Positions 9,176 through 18,129 of a DNA stretch of 64,000 bases are shown piece by piece (the first letter of the stretch is position 1; the number at the start of each line of letters is the position of its first letter). The notes beneath the pieces are model-generated. The model saw nothing but the letters and a program-made list of their open reading frames with translations. It had not been told where the DNA came from and did no database searches. The position numbers and the translations under genes were made by a program. This stretch comes from Streptomyces lydicus (GTDB taxonomy: Bacteria > Actinomycetota > Actinomycetes > Streptomycetales > Streptomycetaceae): NCBI RefSeq assembly GCF_001729485.1, contig NZ_CP017157.1, forward strand, positions 5,766,001 through 5,830,000, in the 5' to 3' direction.

Positions 9176-10595
9176 TTACGGGGTGGGTGCGGGGTGGTGG
9201 GTGGCGGCGTATTCGGTGAGGAAGGCGGCCTCGGCGAGGAGGTGGCCGCGGAGTTCGGAGCGCAGCACGCGTTCGTCGGGGCCGTGCAGGTTGCAGAGGT
9301 TGTCCTCGGCCCCGAAGAGCAGGATCTCGGCGTTCGGGGCGGCCTCGGCGAGGCCGTTGACGAGGGGGATGGAACCGCCGCTGGCGCAGTGGACGGGGTC
9401 GGTGCCCCAGGCGCGACGCAGTGCGGTGCGGGCGGCGCGGTAGGCCGGGCCGTCGGTGGCGGCCTGGTAGCCGGGGCCGGCGTCGCCCGGGATGACGGTG
9501 AGCGGGATGCCGAACGGGCGCAGGCGCTGGAGGTGGCGGACGAGGGCGGCCTGGGCCTCCTGGGGGGCCTGCCGGGGGTGCACGCGGAGGTTGAGCTTGG
9601 CGCGGGCGTACGGGACGACGGCGGACGCGGCGCGGTCGACGGACGGCGCGTCCAGGCCGACGACGGTGAGGGCGGGGCCGCTCCAGAGGCGTTCGCCGAG
9701 GCCGCCGGAGCCGGGGAGCGGGGTGCCGGGGATGACGCCGGCGAGTTCGCGGAACTCCTCCTCGGTGAGGGCGGTGCCGTGCCAGGGCTCCCGGCGCAGC
9801 CCTTCGACGGCGACGTCGCCGTGGACGTCGTGGAGGGTGCCGAGCGCCTTGAGGAGGGTGAGCAGGGCCGTCGGGGGCGGCGCCGCCGTACTCGCCGCTG
9901 TGGACCGCGGAGTTGAGGGTGCGGACCTCGACGTGGACGACGGCGGAGCCGCGCAGCGCGGTGGTGAGGGTGGGGATGCCGGGCCGGATGTTGCCGGTGT
10001 CCGCGATGATCATCGCGTCGCAGGCGAAGAGGTCGGGTTCGCGGGGCGGATACGTCTCGAAGGCGCTGCCGTACTCCTCCTGGCCCTCGAAGACGATCTT
10101 GATGCCGACGGGCGGACGCCCTTTGTAGGCCCGCAGCACGCCGATGTGGGCCATGAGGTTGGCCTTGTCGTCGGCGATGCCGCGGGCGCGGATCGCGGGG
10201 CCGCCGTCCGGTTCCCTGAAGTCGGTGGGTTCGAAGGGCTCGGAGGTCCACAGCCGCTCGTCGCCGGGCGGCTGGACGTCGTAGTGGCCGTAGAGCAGGA
10301 CGGTGGGAGCGCCGGGGGTGGGTGGCGGGATGCTCCCGGTGATGACGGGGGCGGTGGCGGGGAGGTTGAGCTCTCCGACGGTGGCCACGCCGGCGTCCCT
10401 GAGCAGGGCGACGAGCAGGTCGCGGGCCTGGAGGACCGGTTCGGGCGAGAAGCCGGGGAAGGCGATGGAGGGGATGGCCGCGAGCCGCTTGAGGTCCGCG
10501 CACACCCCGTCCATCAGGGCGTCCACGGTGGACTCCAGGGTGGCGGCGGGCGCGCCGACGCCCGGGACGTGCGGGTCGTTGGCTTCCTGGTTCAC
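9176..10595 (-). pseudogene. M20-family dipeptidase with one-base frameshift
   Basis: Metallopeptidase of the M20 (ArgE/DapE/carnosinase-like) family. GTG start at 10595 after GGAGAGGGG. The N-terminal half carries the metal-binding blocks YGHYDVQPPGDE, ARGIADDKAN and EGQEEYGS, then IIADTG. At about 9865-9871 the frame breaks after SGEYGGAAPD: one extra G puts the rest (ALLTLLKALGTLHDVHGD and on) into another frame, which continues through GGSIPLVNG and GAEDNLCNLHGPDE to a stop at 9176. Both halves look well conserved, so this is either a very recent mutation or an assembly error. A divergent TetR gene lies upstream. Confidence 0.8.
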
Positions 10596-10651
10596 CGCGG
10601 AACCCCTCTCCTCGGCGCCGCCGGTGCGCGCACCTCGACATCGTCGTCCGA

Positions 10652-10668
10652 CCTGACGTTGAGTCAGG
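10652..10668. promoter_or_regulatory. Palindrome upstream of the M20 gene
   Basis: CCTGAC-GTTGA-GTCAGG is a perfect 6-bp inverted repeat 57 bp upstream of the peptidase start codon and is a candidate operator. It does not match the TetR palindrome at 10802, so a different factor may use it. Confidence 0.35.
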
Positions 10669-10801
10669 CGTGGGGCAGCATATCGGGATGGAAGGGATGT
10701 ATGGGGTGGTCGCGCCGGGGGACGGGGTGTGGGGGCGGCCCGCGGGGCGGCGCGTCGAGGGCGTGCGGTGCCGGTGAATTGCCTGGTCACGGCGGGGCGG
10801 G

Positions 10802-10837
10802 ACTACGTTTATAGTGAACGCGCACTATGGACGTAGT
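10802..10837. promoter_or_regulatory. 36-bp palindromic operator at the tetR start
   Basis: Two nested perfect arms share one centre: ACTACGT / ACGTAGT outside and ATAGTG / CACTAT inside, with 2-bp steps and a 6-bp core. It ends 30 bp upstream of the TetR-family start codon at 10868. Size and position are classical for a TetR autoregulatory operator that could also control the divergent peptidase gene. Confidence 0.65.
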
Positions 10838-10867
10838 AGGTCCGGCAGGACGAGAGGGGCGTACGGG

Positions 10868-11422
10868 GTGGCACGTCGGCGGGAGCAGGTTCTGGACGCG
10901 GCGCTGGAGGTCCTCGGAAGCGAGGGGGCGCGGCGGCTCACCTATCAGGCCGTGGACACCGCGGCCGGAGTCCCGTCCGGTACGACCTCCAACTACTTCC
11001 GCAACCGGGCGGCGCTGGTCGACGGCCTCGTCGACCACCTGCTGACCCTGGAGCACCACGACTGGGAGCGCGTCACCGCGGGGGCCGCGCCGACCGACGT
11101 CGGCGAACTCGCCGATGAGGTCACCCGCTTCCTCCGGTACGCGACCGGCCCCGCGCGGGCCAGGACCGCCGCCCGCTTCACCCTCCGCCTGGAGTCCACG
11201 GCCCGGCCCGAACTGCGCGCGGCGCTCGCCCGCGGCCGGGAGGCCGCCACCGACCGGGGCACCGAGTGGCTGCGACACCTCGGTTCGGCCACGCCGCGCC
11301 GGCACTGCGAGATCCTCCTCGACCACCTGGACGGGGCCGCGTTCCGCCAACTCACCTTCCCGGCGGATGACTTCGACCCGCGGCCGGGGATCCACGGGCT
11401 GCTCAACGGGCTGCTGGGCTGA
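10868..11422 (+). CDS. TetR-family regulator
   Basis: GTG start at 10868 following GAGAGGGG; an ATG further upstream (10814) would begin inside the operator and is less likely. The product is about 184 residues. The N-terminal HTH is clear (VLDAALEVLGSEGARRLTYQ, then AAGVPSGTTSNYFRNRAALV). The C-terminal ligand domain is helical and has no recognisable specificity. The 36-bp palindrome just upstream is the obvious binding site. It is divergent from the M20 peptidase, the probable target. Confidence 0.85.
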   Translation: MARRREQVLDAALEVLGSEGARRLTYQAVDTAAGVPSGTTSNYFRNRAALVDGLVDHLLTLEHHDWERVTAGAAPTDVGELADEVTRFLRYATGPARARTAARFTLRLESTARPELRAALARGREAATDRGTEWLRHLGSATPRRHCEILLDHLDGAAFRQLTFPADDFDPRPGIHGLLNGLLG

Positions 11423-11545
11423 GCAACTGCCGCCCTGTCGGGTGGTGTTGAGCGCGGGGGGCGGGGCCGTCGCGTCGCCCGCCCGGCGGTTGTGACGTCC
11501 CGCGCCGGCTCGTTCCGACGGCTATGCGCCACCCCTCAAGTCTGG

Positions 11546-11560
11546 TAGGAAAGCTTCCTA
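11546..11560. promoter_or_regulatory. Operator palindrome upstream of chitosanase
   Basis: TAGGAAAGCTTCCTA, with perfect 6-bp arms around AGC, lies 50 bp upstream of the chitosanase start. Streptomyces chitosanase genes are known to be repressed through a GAAAG/CTTTC-type palindrome bound by the ROK protein CsnR; this site resembles that class. The regulator itself is not in the window. Confidence 0.5.
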
Positions 11561-11609
11561 ACGATTGGGGAACCCCCCACGGCTCGCTCCGAACTGGAGG
11601 ACTGACTCC

Positions 11610-12485
11610 ATGCGCACCCGATCGATAGGCAGCACCCTGCCCAGGACAGCCACCCGCGTCGCCCTCGGCCTCGCCCTGCTCGCCGTACCCGCGACCGCCG
11701 TCGCCACCACTGCCGGACCGGCCGGCCACCCGGCCCCGGCCACCGCGCACGCCGCTCCGCACGCCGTACGGGCCGCGACCGGCCTCGACGACCCGGCGAA
11801 GAAGGAGATCGCGATGCAGCTGGTCTCCAGCGCCGAGAACTCCTCGCTGAACTGGAAGGCCCAGTACAAGTACATCGAGGACATCGGTGACGGCCGCGGC
11901 TACACGGGCGGGATCATCGGCTTCTGCTCCGGCACCCACGACATGCTCGAACTCGTCGAGCTCTACACGCAGCGCAAGCCCGGCAACGTCCTGGCCAAGT
12001 ACCTCCCGGCGCTGCGCAAGGTCGACGGCAGCGACTCGCACGAGGGCCTGGACCCCAACTACACCAAGGACTGGAAGAAGGCCGCCCAGGACCCCGCGTT
12101 CCAGCAGGCCCAGAACGACGAGCGGGACCGGGTGTACTTCAACCCCGCGGTCAAGCAGGGCAAGGCCGACGGCATCGGTGTGCTGGGCCAGTTCGCGTAC
12201 TACGACGCGATCGTGATGCACGGTGACGGCAACGATCCGACCAGCTTCTCCGGCATCCGCAAGCGGGCGCTGGCCAAGGCCAAGCCGCCGGCCCAGGGCG
12301 GCGACGAGAAGACCTGGCTCAACGCCTTCCTCGACGCCCGGGTCTGGGCGATGAAGCAGGAGGAGGCGCACAGCGACACCAGCCGGGTCGACACCGCACA
12401 GCGGGTGTTCCTCCAGAAGGGCAACCTCGATCTGCACACCCCGCTGGACTGGAAGGTGTACGGGGACAGCTACCACATCGGCTGA
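11610..12485 (+). CDS. csnA: Secreted chitosanase, GH46
   Basis: Endo-acting chitosan hydrolase exported from the cell. Of 291 residues, about the first 48 form a signal peptide (RSIG..., a hydrophobic run LGLALLAVPATAVA, alanine-rich cleavage region). The mature enzyme starts with GLDDPAKKEIAMQLVSSAEN. Catalytic residues match the GH46 pattern: Glu76 in SSAENSS and Asp94 in IGDGRGYTGG, 18 residues apart as in the N174 enzyme. ATG start at 11610 after GGAGGACTGACTCC. A CsnR-like palindrome precedes it and a strong hairpin follows. It is a single-gene unit unrelated to the purine genes. Confidence 0.93.
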   Translation: MRTRSIGSTLPRTATRVALGLALLAVPATAVATTAGPAGHPAPATAHAAPHAVRAATGLDDPAKKEIAMQLVSSAENSSLNWKAQYKYIEDIGDGRGYTGGIIGFCSGTHDMLELVELYTQRKPGNVLAKYLPALRKVDGSDSHEGLDPNYTKDWKKAAQDPAFQQAQNDERDRVYFNPAVKQGKADGIGVLGQFAYYDAIVMHGDGNDPTSFSGIRKRALAKAKPPAQGGDEKTWLNAFLDARVWAMKQEEAHSDTSRVDTAQRVFLQKGNLDLHTPLDWKVYGDSYHIG

Positions 12486-12516
12486 TCCGCCCGTCGCGGC
12501 CCGCCGCGCAGCGCAA

Positions 12517-12558
12517 CGGCCCGTAGGAGGAGCGTGGTTGACGCTCTCCTACGGGCCG
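12517..12558. terminator. Bidirectional terminator
   Basis: Near-perfect hairpin with arms CGGCCCGTAGGAGGAGCG and CGCTCTCCTACGGGCCG, one bulged base and a 7-nt loop. It sits between the convergent chitosanase and NCS2 permease genes and can serve both. Confidence 0.75.
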
Positions 12559-12573
12559 GCGCGCTGTCCGGGG

Positions 12574-14022
12574 TCAGTGCGCGGGGGCCGACGCGGTCTC
12601 GTCGGTGTCGTCCACCGCGCCGCGGTCGGGCTGGAGCGGAATCTGCGGGTCGCCGCCGGGCGCGAGGGCCTCCGCCCCCTCCTGCGTCCTGCTGCCGAAG
12701 TGGTTGAAGGCGAGGTTGAGGACGATGGCGACCAGACAGCCGGTGCTGATGCCGGAGTCCAGGACGACCAACAGGTCCTTGGGGAGGTTGTGGTAGAAGT
12801 CCGGCGCGGCGATCGGGATCAGTCCGATGCCGACGGCGGCCGCGACGATCAGCGCGTTGTCGCCCTTCTCCATCGCGGCGGAGGCCAGCGTCTGGATGCC
12901 GCTGGCGGCCACCGACCCGAAGAGCACGATGCCCGCGCCGCCCAGGACCGGCAGCGGGACCAGCGAGATGACCGAGGCGGCCACCGGACACAGCCCCAGC
13001 ACGACCAGGATCACACCGCTGGTCGCCACGACGAAGCGGCTGCGCACCTTGGTCATCGCGACCAGGCCGATGTTCTGCGCGAAGGCGCTGTTGGCGAAGC
13101 CGTTGAAGAGCGGGCTGACGGCGGTGCCGAGGGTGTCGGCGCGCAGTCCGCCCTCGATGGTGCGCTCGTCGGCCGGGCGGCCGACGATCTTCCCGAGGGC
13201 GAGCATGTCGGCCGTCGACTCGGTCATGCAGACCAGCATCACGATGCACATCGAGACGATCGCGGCGACGTCGAACTGCGGGGCGCCGAAGTGGAAGGGC
13301 GTCGGGAAGCCGAGGATGTCGGCCTTGGTGAGGGCGGAGAAGTCGGTGATGCCGACGGGTATCGCGATCAGGGTGCCGGCTACCAGGCCGAGCAGGATCG
13401 CGATCTGCTGGAGGAAGCCGCGCAGCACCCGGCGCAGCACCAGCACGATCAGGAAGGTCAGGGCCGCCATGCCGATGTTGGTCAGGGAACCGTAGGCGGG
13501 GTCCCGGGAGTTGCCTCCTTGGGACCAGTTGAACGCGACGGGGAGCAGCGAGACACCGATCAGGGTGATGACGGTGCCGGTGACCACCGGCGGGAAGAAG
13601 CGTACGAGCTTGGAGAAGTAGGGGGCGAGCAGGAAACCGAGCACACCGGCGACGATCACCGCGCCGAAGATGATCGGCAGGGCGTTGTGGGGGCTCTGCG
13701 CCTTGCCGATGGCGACCATGGGGGTGACACCGGCGAACGAGACGCCGTTGACGAACGGGAGCTTGGCGCCGACCTTCCAGAAGCCGAGGGTCTGGAGGAG
13801 GGTGGCGATACCGGCGGTGAAGAGGCTGGCGCCCATCAGGAAGGCGGTCTCGGTGGCGCTCAGCCCGCAGGCCGGCCCCACGATCATCGGTGGGGCCACC
13901 ACGCCCGCGTACATCGCGGCCACGTGCTGGAGGCCGCTGGTGAACATCTTGAAGGGCGGGAGGGTCTCGTCGACCGGGTGCTTCCGGTCCGCCTCCGACT
14001 TCTGCCCGGTAATTGCGGCCAC
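12574..14022 (-). CDS. NCS2-family xanthine/urate-type permease (copy 1)
   Basis: Proton-coupled purine importer of the nucleobase-ascorbate-transporter family, 482 residues, about 14 membrane segments. The family signature QNxGxxxxT is present as QNIGLVAMT, preceded by GFANSAFA. The first membrane block MFTSGLQHVAAMYAGVVAPP is typical. The hydrophilic tail (about 45 residues) is acidic. It is a paralogue of the gene at 15739-17115. The position next to the deaminase and urate operon suggests xanthine or urate as substrate; uracil is less likely from context. Confidence 0.88.
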   Translation of the reverse strand: MAAITGQKSEADRKHPVDETLPPFKMFTSGLQHVAAMYAGVVAPPMIVGPACGLSATETAFLMGASLFTAGIATLLQTLGFWKVGAKLPFVNGVSFAGVTPMVAIGKAQSPHNALPIIFGAVIVAGVLGFLLAPYFSKLVRFFPPVVTGTVITLIGVSLLPVAFNWSQGGNSRDPAYGSLTNIGMAALTFLIVLVLRRVLRGFLQQIAILLGLVAGTLIAIPVGITDFSALTKADILGFPTPFHFGAPQFDVAAIVSMCIVMLVCMTESTADMLALGKIVGRPADERTIEGGLRADTLGTAVSPLFNGFANSAFAQNIGLVAMTKVRSRFVVATSGVILVVLGLCPVAASVISLVPLPVLGGAGIVLFGSVAASGIQTLASAAMEKGDNALIVAAAVGIGLIPIAAPDFYHNLPKDLLVVLDSGISTGCLVAIVLNLAFNHFGSRTQEGAEALAPGGDPQIPLQPDRGAVDDTDETASAPAH

Positions 14023-14178
14023 TGCGGGCCTCCTGTCGATTTCTGCAGCGCCGGGGCCGGCGGTGCGAGGCTGTCACGGAGGGGTGCCATGTGGTGCGTG
14101 GTGCGAGAAGTCGCCTGGTGAGCGTGTGGTGCGGGCGGCGCTTGTGGCGCGTCAACGGCGGTGCGGAGGTCGACCGGC

Positions 14179-14243
14179 CCGGGGCGCGAGGGATCCCGCG
14201 CCCCGGGGTCCGGCTTCTTGTGGATCCCGCTCGGATCCACAAG
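14179..14243. terminator. Two hairpins downstream of the deaminase gene
   Basis: First hairpin: CCGGGGCGCG / CGCGCCCCGG (14179-14206, 8-nt loop). Second: CTTGTGGATCC / GGATCCACAAG (14217-14243, 5-nt loop). Both lie between the end of the deaminase gene and the start of NCS2 copy 1, so the two are probably separate transcription units. Confidence 0.6.
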
Positions 14244-14310
14244 ATCGGCCGGGAGCCGTCCCTCCCGGCCGAGTCTGGGGTGGCGTCGGTCGTGGACCGC
14301 GCCGAAGGGG

Positions 14311-15696
14311 TCAGCCCTCGGCGGCGATACGGGCCAGACGCTGTGCCTCGGCCCGCGCGGTGCGGGCGATGGCGTCCTCGTCGACGTTCGTGAGGTGGTT
14401 GTCCTCGACGACCGGCTTGCCGCCCACGAGGGAGAGGGTGATCGGTGCGGCCGCGCCGAAGACCAGCGCGGTGACCGGGTCGGCGATGGAGGAGTGGCCG
14501 AGGCCGTCCAGCTTCCACAGCACCAGGTCGGCGAGCTTGCCGGCCTCCAGCGAGCCGATCTCGGCGGTCCGGCCGAGGACCTGCGCGCCGCCGTAGGTGC
14601 CGAGCCGCAGCGCCTTGCGGGCGTTGAGGGCGGCCTCCTTGTGGGGACCGAGGCGGTTGATCAGCAGGGCGTTGCGCAGCTCGGTGTGGAGTTCGCCGGA
14701 CTCGTTCGAGGCGGTGCCGTCGACGCCGAGGCCGACCGGGACGCCGGCCGCGAGCATGTCGGGGACGCGGGCGATGCCGGCCGCCAGCCGCGCGTTCGAG
14801 GAGGGGCAGTGCGCCACGCCGGTGCCCGTGCGGGCGAAGGCGGCGATGTCGGAGTCGTTCATGTGGACGCAGTGCGCCATCCACACGTCGTCACCGAGCC
14901 AGCCGGTCGACTCGAAGTAGTCGGTCGGGCCCATGCCGAACAGCTCGTGGCAGAACTTCTCCTCCTCCACGGTCTCCGAGCCGTGGGTGTGCATCCGTAC
15001 GCCCTTGCGGCGGGCCAGTACGGCGCCTTCCCGCAGGAGCTCGGTGGAGACGGAGAACGGCGAGCAGGGCGCCACGGAGATGTGCACCATCGAGCCGAAG
15101 GAGGCGTCGTGGTGCTTGTCGACGGCTTCCTCGGTGGCCAGCAGGGCGCCCTCGGTGGTCTCCACGGCGAAGTCCGGGGGCAGCCCGCCGTCCTTCTCGC
15201 TGCGGTCCATCGAGCCGCGGGCCAGGGTGATCCGGGCACCGATCTCGGCGGCCGCGGCCAGCTCGGCGGCGACCAGGTCGCCGGAGCCCTGCGGGAAGAC
15301 GTAGTGGTGGTCGGAGGCGGTGGTGACGCCGCCCTTGACCATCATGCCCAGCGAGCCCTGGGTGGCCGCGGCGAGCATCGGGGCGTCGATGCGGGCCCAG
15401 GTCGGGTAGAGCGCGACCAGCCAGTTGAACAGGTTGTGGTCGGTGGCCAGGCCCCGGGTGATCCACTGGTAGAAGTGGTGATGGGTGTTCACCAGGCCGG
15501 GGGTGACCAGGTGTCCGGTGCCGTCGACCCGGCGGACGACGTTCTCCAGCCCCTCGGGTGCCTTGCCCGCGCCGATGGACTCGATGATGTTGCCGGCGAC
15601 GACGACATGGCCGGTGGCGTACTCGGTGTCGTCGGCGTCGACGGTCGCGATCGCACAGTTCTCGATGACGATGCGCTGGGCTGCCGATGGTGCCAT
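14311..15696 (-). CDS. 8-oxoguanine/guanine deaminase-type amidohydrolase
   Basis: Zinc amidohydrolase of about 461 residues that deaminates an oxidised or normal guanine, giving urate from 8-oxoguanine or xanthine from guanine. Metal-ligand motifs: VNTHHHFYQ near the N-terminus, HTHGSET with WMAHCVH in the middle, and LGVDGTASNESG near the C-terminus. I place the start at ATG 15696 because AGAGGAAG lies just ahead; an upstream ATG at 15729 has no such site. It follows NCS2 copy 2 by 42 bp on the same strand, so uptake and deamination are probably one operon. Guanine deaminase, 8-oxoguanine deaminase and related aminohydrolases are hard to separate by eye. Confidence 0.8.
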   Translation of the reverse strand: MAPSAAQRIVIENCAIATVDADDTEYATGHVVVAGNIIESIGAGKAPEGLENVVRRVDGTGHLVTPGLVNTHHHFYQWITRGLATDHNLFNWLVALYPTWARIDAPMLAAATQGSLGMMVKGGVTTASDHHYVFPQGSGDLVAAELAAAAEIGARITLARGSMDRSEKDGGLPPDFAVETTEGALLATEEAVDKHHDASFGSMVHISVAPCSPFSVSTELLREGAVLARRKGVRMHTHGSETVEEEKFCHELFGMGPTDYFESTGWLGDDVWMAHCVHMNDSDIAAFARTGTGVAHCPSSNARLAAGIARVPDMLAAGVPVGLGVDGTASNESGELHTELRNALLINRLGPHKEAALNARKALRLGTYGGAQVLGRTAEIGSLEAGKLADLVLWKLDGLGHSSIADPVTALVFGAAAPITLSLVGGKPVVEDNHLTNVDEDAIARTARAEAQRLARIAAEG

Positions 15697-15738
15697 CGTG
15701 CTTCCTCTTTCCGGTGATGGTGTGGGCACGGCAGGACC

Positions 15739-17115
15739 CTAGGAGGATTTGAGTGCCGGAACCGTGGAACGACTCCGGGTGCCGAGATGGTGGAAGAAGA
15801 GATTGAGCAGGACCGCGACCAGGGCTCCGGCACTGATTCCGGAGCCGAGCACGGTCTGTGCCCAGGCGGGGAAGTCCGCGTAGAAGGTCGGCGCGGCGAG
15901 CGGGATGATGCCTGCGCCGAGCGACACGGCCACCAGGATGATGTTGGAGCTGTCGTCGAGACCGGCCTCGGAGAGCGTACGGATACCGCTGACCGCGATC
16001 GACCCGAACAGGACGATACCCGCGCCGCCGAGCACCGGCATCGGCACCAGGGAGACCACGGCGCCCAGGACGGGGAAGGCACCGAGGACCAGGAGGGTGG
16101 CGCCGGCGAGCGCGACGACGTAGCGGCTGCGCACGCGGGTCAGCGAGACCACCCCGACGTTCTGCGCGAAGGCGCTGGTCGGGAAGCCGCCGAAGACCGG
16201 GCCGAGCAGGGTGGCGATGCCGTCGGTGCGCAGTCCGCGGGTGAGGGTGGTGCCGGTGGTCGGGCGGTCGCAGATCTCGCCGAGGGCGAGCATCCCGGCC
16301 GCCGACTCCGTCATCAGCACCAGCATCACGATGCACAGCGAGAGGATCGCGGCGGGCTGGAACTCCGGCGGGCCGAAGGCGAACGGGGTGGGCAGCGCGG
16401 CGACCGGGGCCGAGCGCAGCCCGTCGAAGCTCGCCATCCCGAACGGGATCGCCGCGAGCGTGCCGACGACCAGGCCGATCAGCAGCGCGATCTGCTTGAC
16501 GAAGCCCTGGGTGAAGCGCTGGATGAGCAGGATCACCACGAGAGTGAAGGCGGCGAGGGCCAGGTTGCTCATGTCGCCGAAGTCGGCGGCGCGCCTGTCG
16601 CCGCCCTGTGCCCAGCCGACCGGTACGGGCATCAGCGTGACCCCGATGAGGGTGATCACGACGCCGGTGACCAGGGGCGGGAAGAAGCGCAGCAGTCTGC
16701 CGAAGAACGGTCCGACGGCGAGGCAGAAGACCCCGGCGACCATCACCGCCCCGTAGATGGCGGGGAGTTGGTGGCCTTTGGCGGTGGTCTCGGCGATGGC
16801 GAGCATCGGTGTGATGCCGGCGGAGCTGGCCGCGTTGACGAACGGCAGGCGGTTGCCGGCGAACGTACGGACGCCGAGCGTCTGCAGGAGCGTGGCGAGC
16901 CCGGCGATGAGCAGGCCGGCGGCGATCAGCCGGGTCCGGCCCGCGGCGTCCAGGCCGACGGCCTGGCCGATGATGAGCGGAGGGGTGACGACACCCGCGT
17001 ACATGGCGGCGATGTGCTGCAGCGCGGCTGGGACGAGCCGCTTGGCCGCCGGCTTCTCGTCCACCGGGTGGACCGCGGGCGGGGGGTGGTGCGGGACTTG
17101 CGATGGCTGTGCCAT
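15739..17115 (-). CDS. NCS2-family xanthine/urate-type permease (copy 2)
   Basis: 458 residues, same family as copy 1, with the signature QNVGVVSLT and the start block ALQHIAAMYAGVVTPPLIIG. The two copies align along their length but differ at many positions, so the duplication is old. It is the first gene of a probable operon with the deaminase. A terminator separates it from the uricase operon upstream, and no clear promoter element could be assigned in the remaining space. Confidence 0.88.
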   Translation of the reverse strand: MAQPSQVPHHPPPAVHPVDEKPAAKRLVPAALQHIAAMYAGVVTPPLIIGQAVGLDAAGRTRLIAAGLLIAGLATLLQTLGVRTFAGNRLPFVNAASSAGITPMLAIAETTAKGHQLPAIYGAVMVAGVFCLAVGPFFGRLLRFFPPLVTGVVITLIGVTLMPVPVGWAQGGDRRAADFGDMSNLALAAFTLVVILLIQRFTQGFVKQIALLIGLVVGTLAAIPFGMASFDGLRSAPVAALPTPFAFGPPEFQPAAILSLCIVMLVLMTESAAGMLALGEICDRPTTGTTLTRGLRTDGIATLLGPVFGGFPTSAFAQNVGVVSLTRVRSRYVVALAGATLLVLGAFPVLGAVVSLVPMPVLGGAGIVLFGSIAVSGIRTLSEAGLDDSSNIILVAVSLGAGIIPLAAPTFYADFPAWAQTVLGSGISAGALVAVLLNLFFHHLGTRSRSTVPALKSS

Positions 17116-17135
17116 GGGTCGTTCCCCTCAGGATC

Positions 17136-17173
17136 CGCGTCCCCTCCCCGCTGCGGGGTGGGGAGGGGACGCG
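17136..17173. terminator. Terminator of the uricase operon
   Basis: Perfect 14-bp arms CGCGTCCCCTCCCC (17136-17149) and complement (17160-17173) with a 10-nt loop, starting 26 bp after the uricase stop codon. Confidence 0.75.
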
Positions 17174-17198
17174 AGGCACGGCGTTGCGTCGGAGCCGC

Positions 17199-18122
17199 TC
17201 AGAGGTTCGTCAGATCCACCGGGATCGCGGGCTCGACACCGTCGCGCAGAACAGTGGCTTCGATCAGGCCGTACGGGCGGTCCGCCGCGTAGTAGACCTC
17301 GTTGTCGTTCTTGAGCCCGAACGGCTCCAGGTCCACCAGGAAATGGTGCTTGTTCGGGAGCGAGAACCGCACCTCGTCGATCTCGGAGCGGTTGTTGATG
17401 ATGCGCGAACCCATCTGGTACAGGGTCTGCTGGAGGGAGAGGCTGTAGGTCTCGGCGAAGGCGTGCAGCATGTGCTTCTTCACCTGCTCGTACGAACGCT
17501 CCCAGTTGGGCATCCGCTGGTCGTCGTCGGTCCAGTTGAACCGCCAGCGGCCCGATACCTCGGTGGCCAGGATGCGGTCGTAAGCCTCCTTCAGCGTCGT
17601 GTACTTGTCCTTGATGTATCCCCAGAACTCCGAGTTGGTGGAGTTCATCACCACGAGGTCCTTCAGACCGGAGATGACCTGCCACCGCTCACCGTCGTAG
17701 GTGATCTCGGTCAGGCGGGTCTCCTGGCCCTTGCGGACGAAGGAGTGCTTGACCTCGTCGGAGCCGATGAAGCGGGAGTTGGCGTCGGAGGTCTCGATCC
17801 GCTCCCAGGCGTACTCCTCGATGCGGATCCGGGCCCGGTGGATCGGCTCCTGGCTGGTCACGAAGTGCCGGGCCAGATGGATGCCGAACTGCTCGGCCGA
17901 CTCGATCCCGTACTCCTTGGCGAAGGCGTACACGGTGTTCTTGGTCGTGTCGGTGGGCAGGCAGTGGGCGTTGGAACCGGAGAGGTGGACCTCCTCCAGG
18001 TCGCCGGAGAGCGCGACGGAGACGTTGAGGTCCTTGATGTGGTGGGTGTCGCCGTCGCGGGTGATCTTGACGACGCGGTTTTCCGCTTTGCCGTACTGGT
18101 TCTGGCCGAGAATCGTGGGCAT
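17199..18122 (-). CDS. pucL: Uricase (urate oxidase)
   Basis: Oxidises urate with O2 to 5-hydroxyisourate and hydrogen peroxide. The 307-residue product starts at ATG 18122 (MPTILGQNQYGKAENR), after GAGGGAGC; upstream in-frame codons overlap uraH and are unlikely. Visible family blocks include YGKAENRVVKI, LPTDTTKNTVYAFAKE (active-site Thr-Asp), and NKHHFLVDLEPFG near the C-terminus. It is the last gene of uraD-uraH-uricase, with a 7-bp gap from uraH. The operon promoter carries an 18-bp palindrome shared with the catalase gene, which fits the need to remove peroxide. Confidence 0.95.
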   Translation of the reverse strand: MPTILGQNQYGKAENRVVKITRDGDTHHIKDLNVSVALSGDLEEVHLSGSNAHCLPTDTTKNTVYAFAKEYGIESAEQFGIHLARHFVTSQEPIHRARIRIEEYAWERIETSDANSRFIGSDEVKHSFVRKGQETRLTEITYDGERWQVISGLKDLVVMNSTNSEFWGYIKDKYTTLKEAYDRILATEVSGRWRFNWTDDDQRMPNWERSYEQVKKHMLHAFAETYSLSLQQTLYQMGSRIINNRSEIDEVRFSLPNKHHFLVDLEPFGLKNDNEVYYAADRPYGLIEATVLRDGVEPAIPVDLTNL

Positions 18123-18129
18123 GTCGGTG

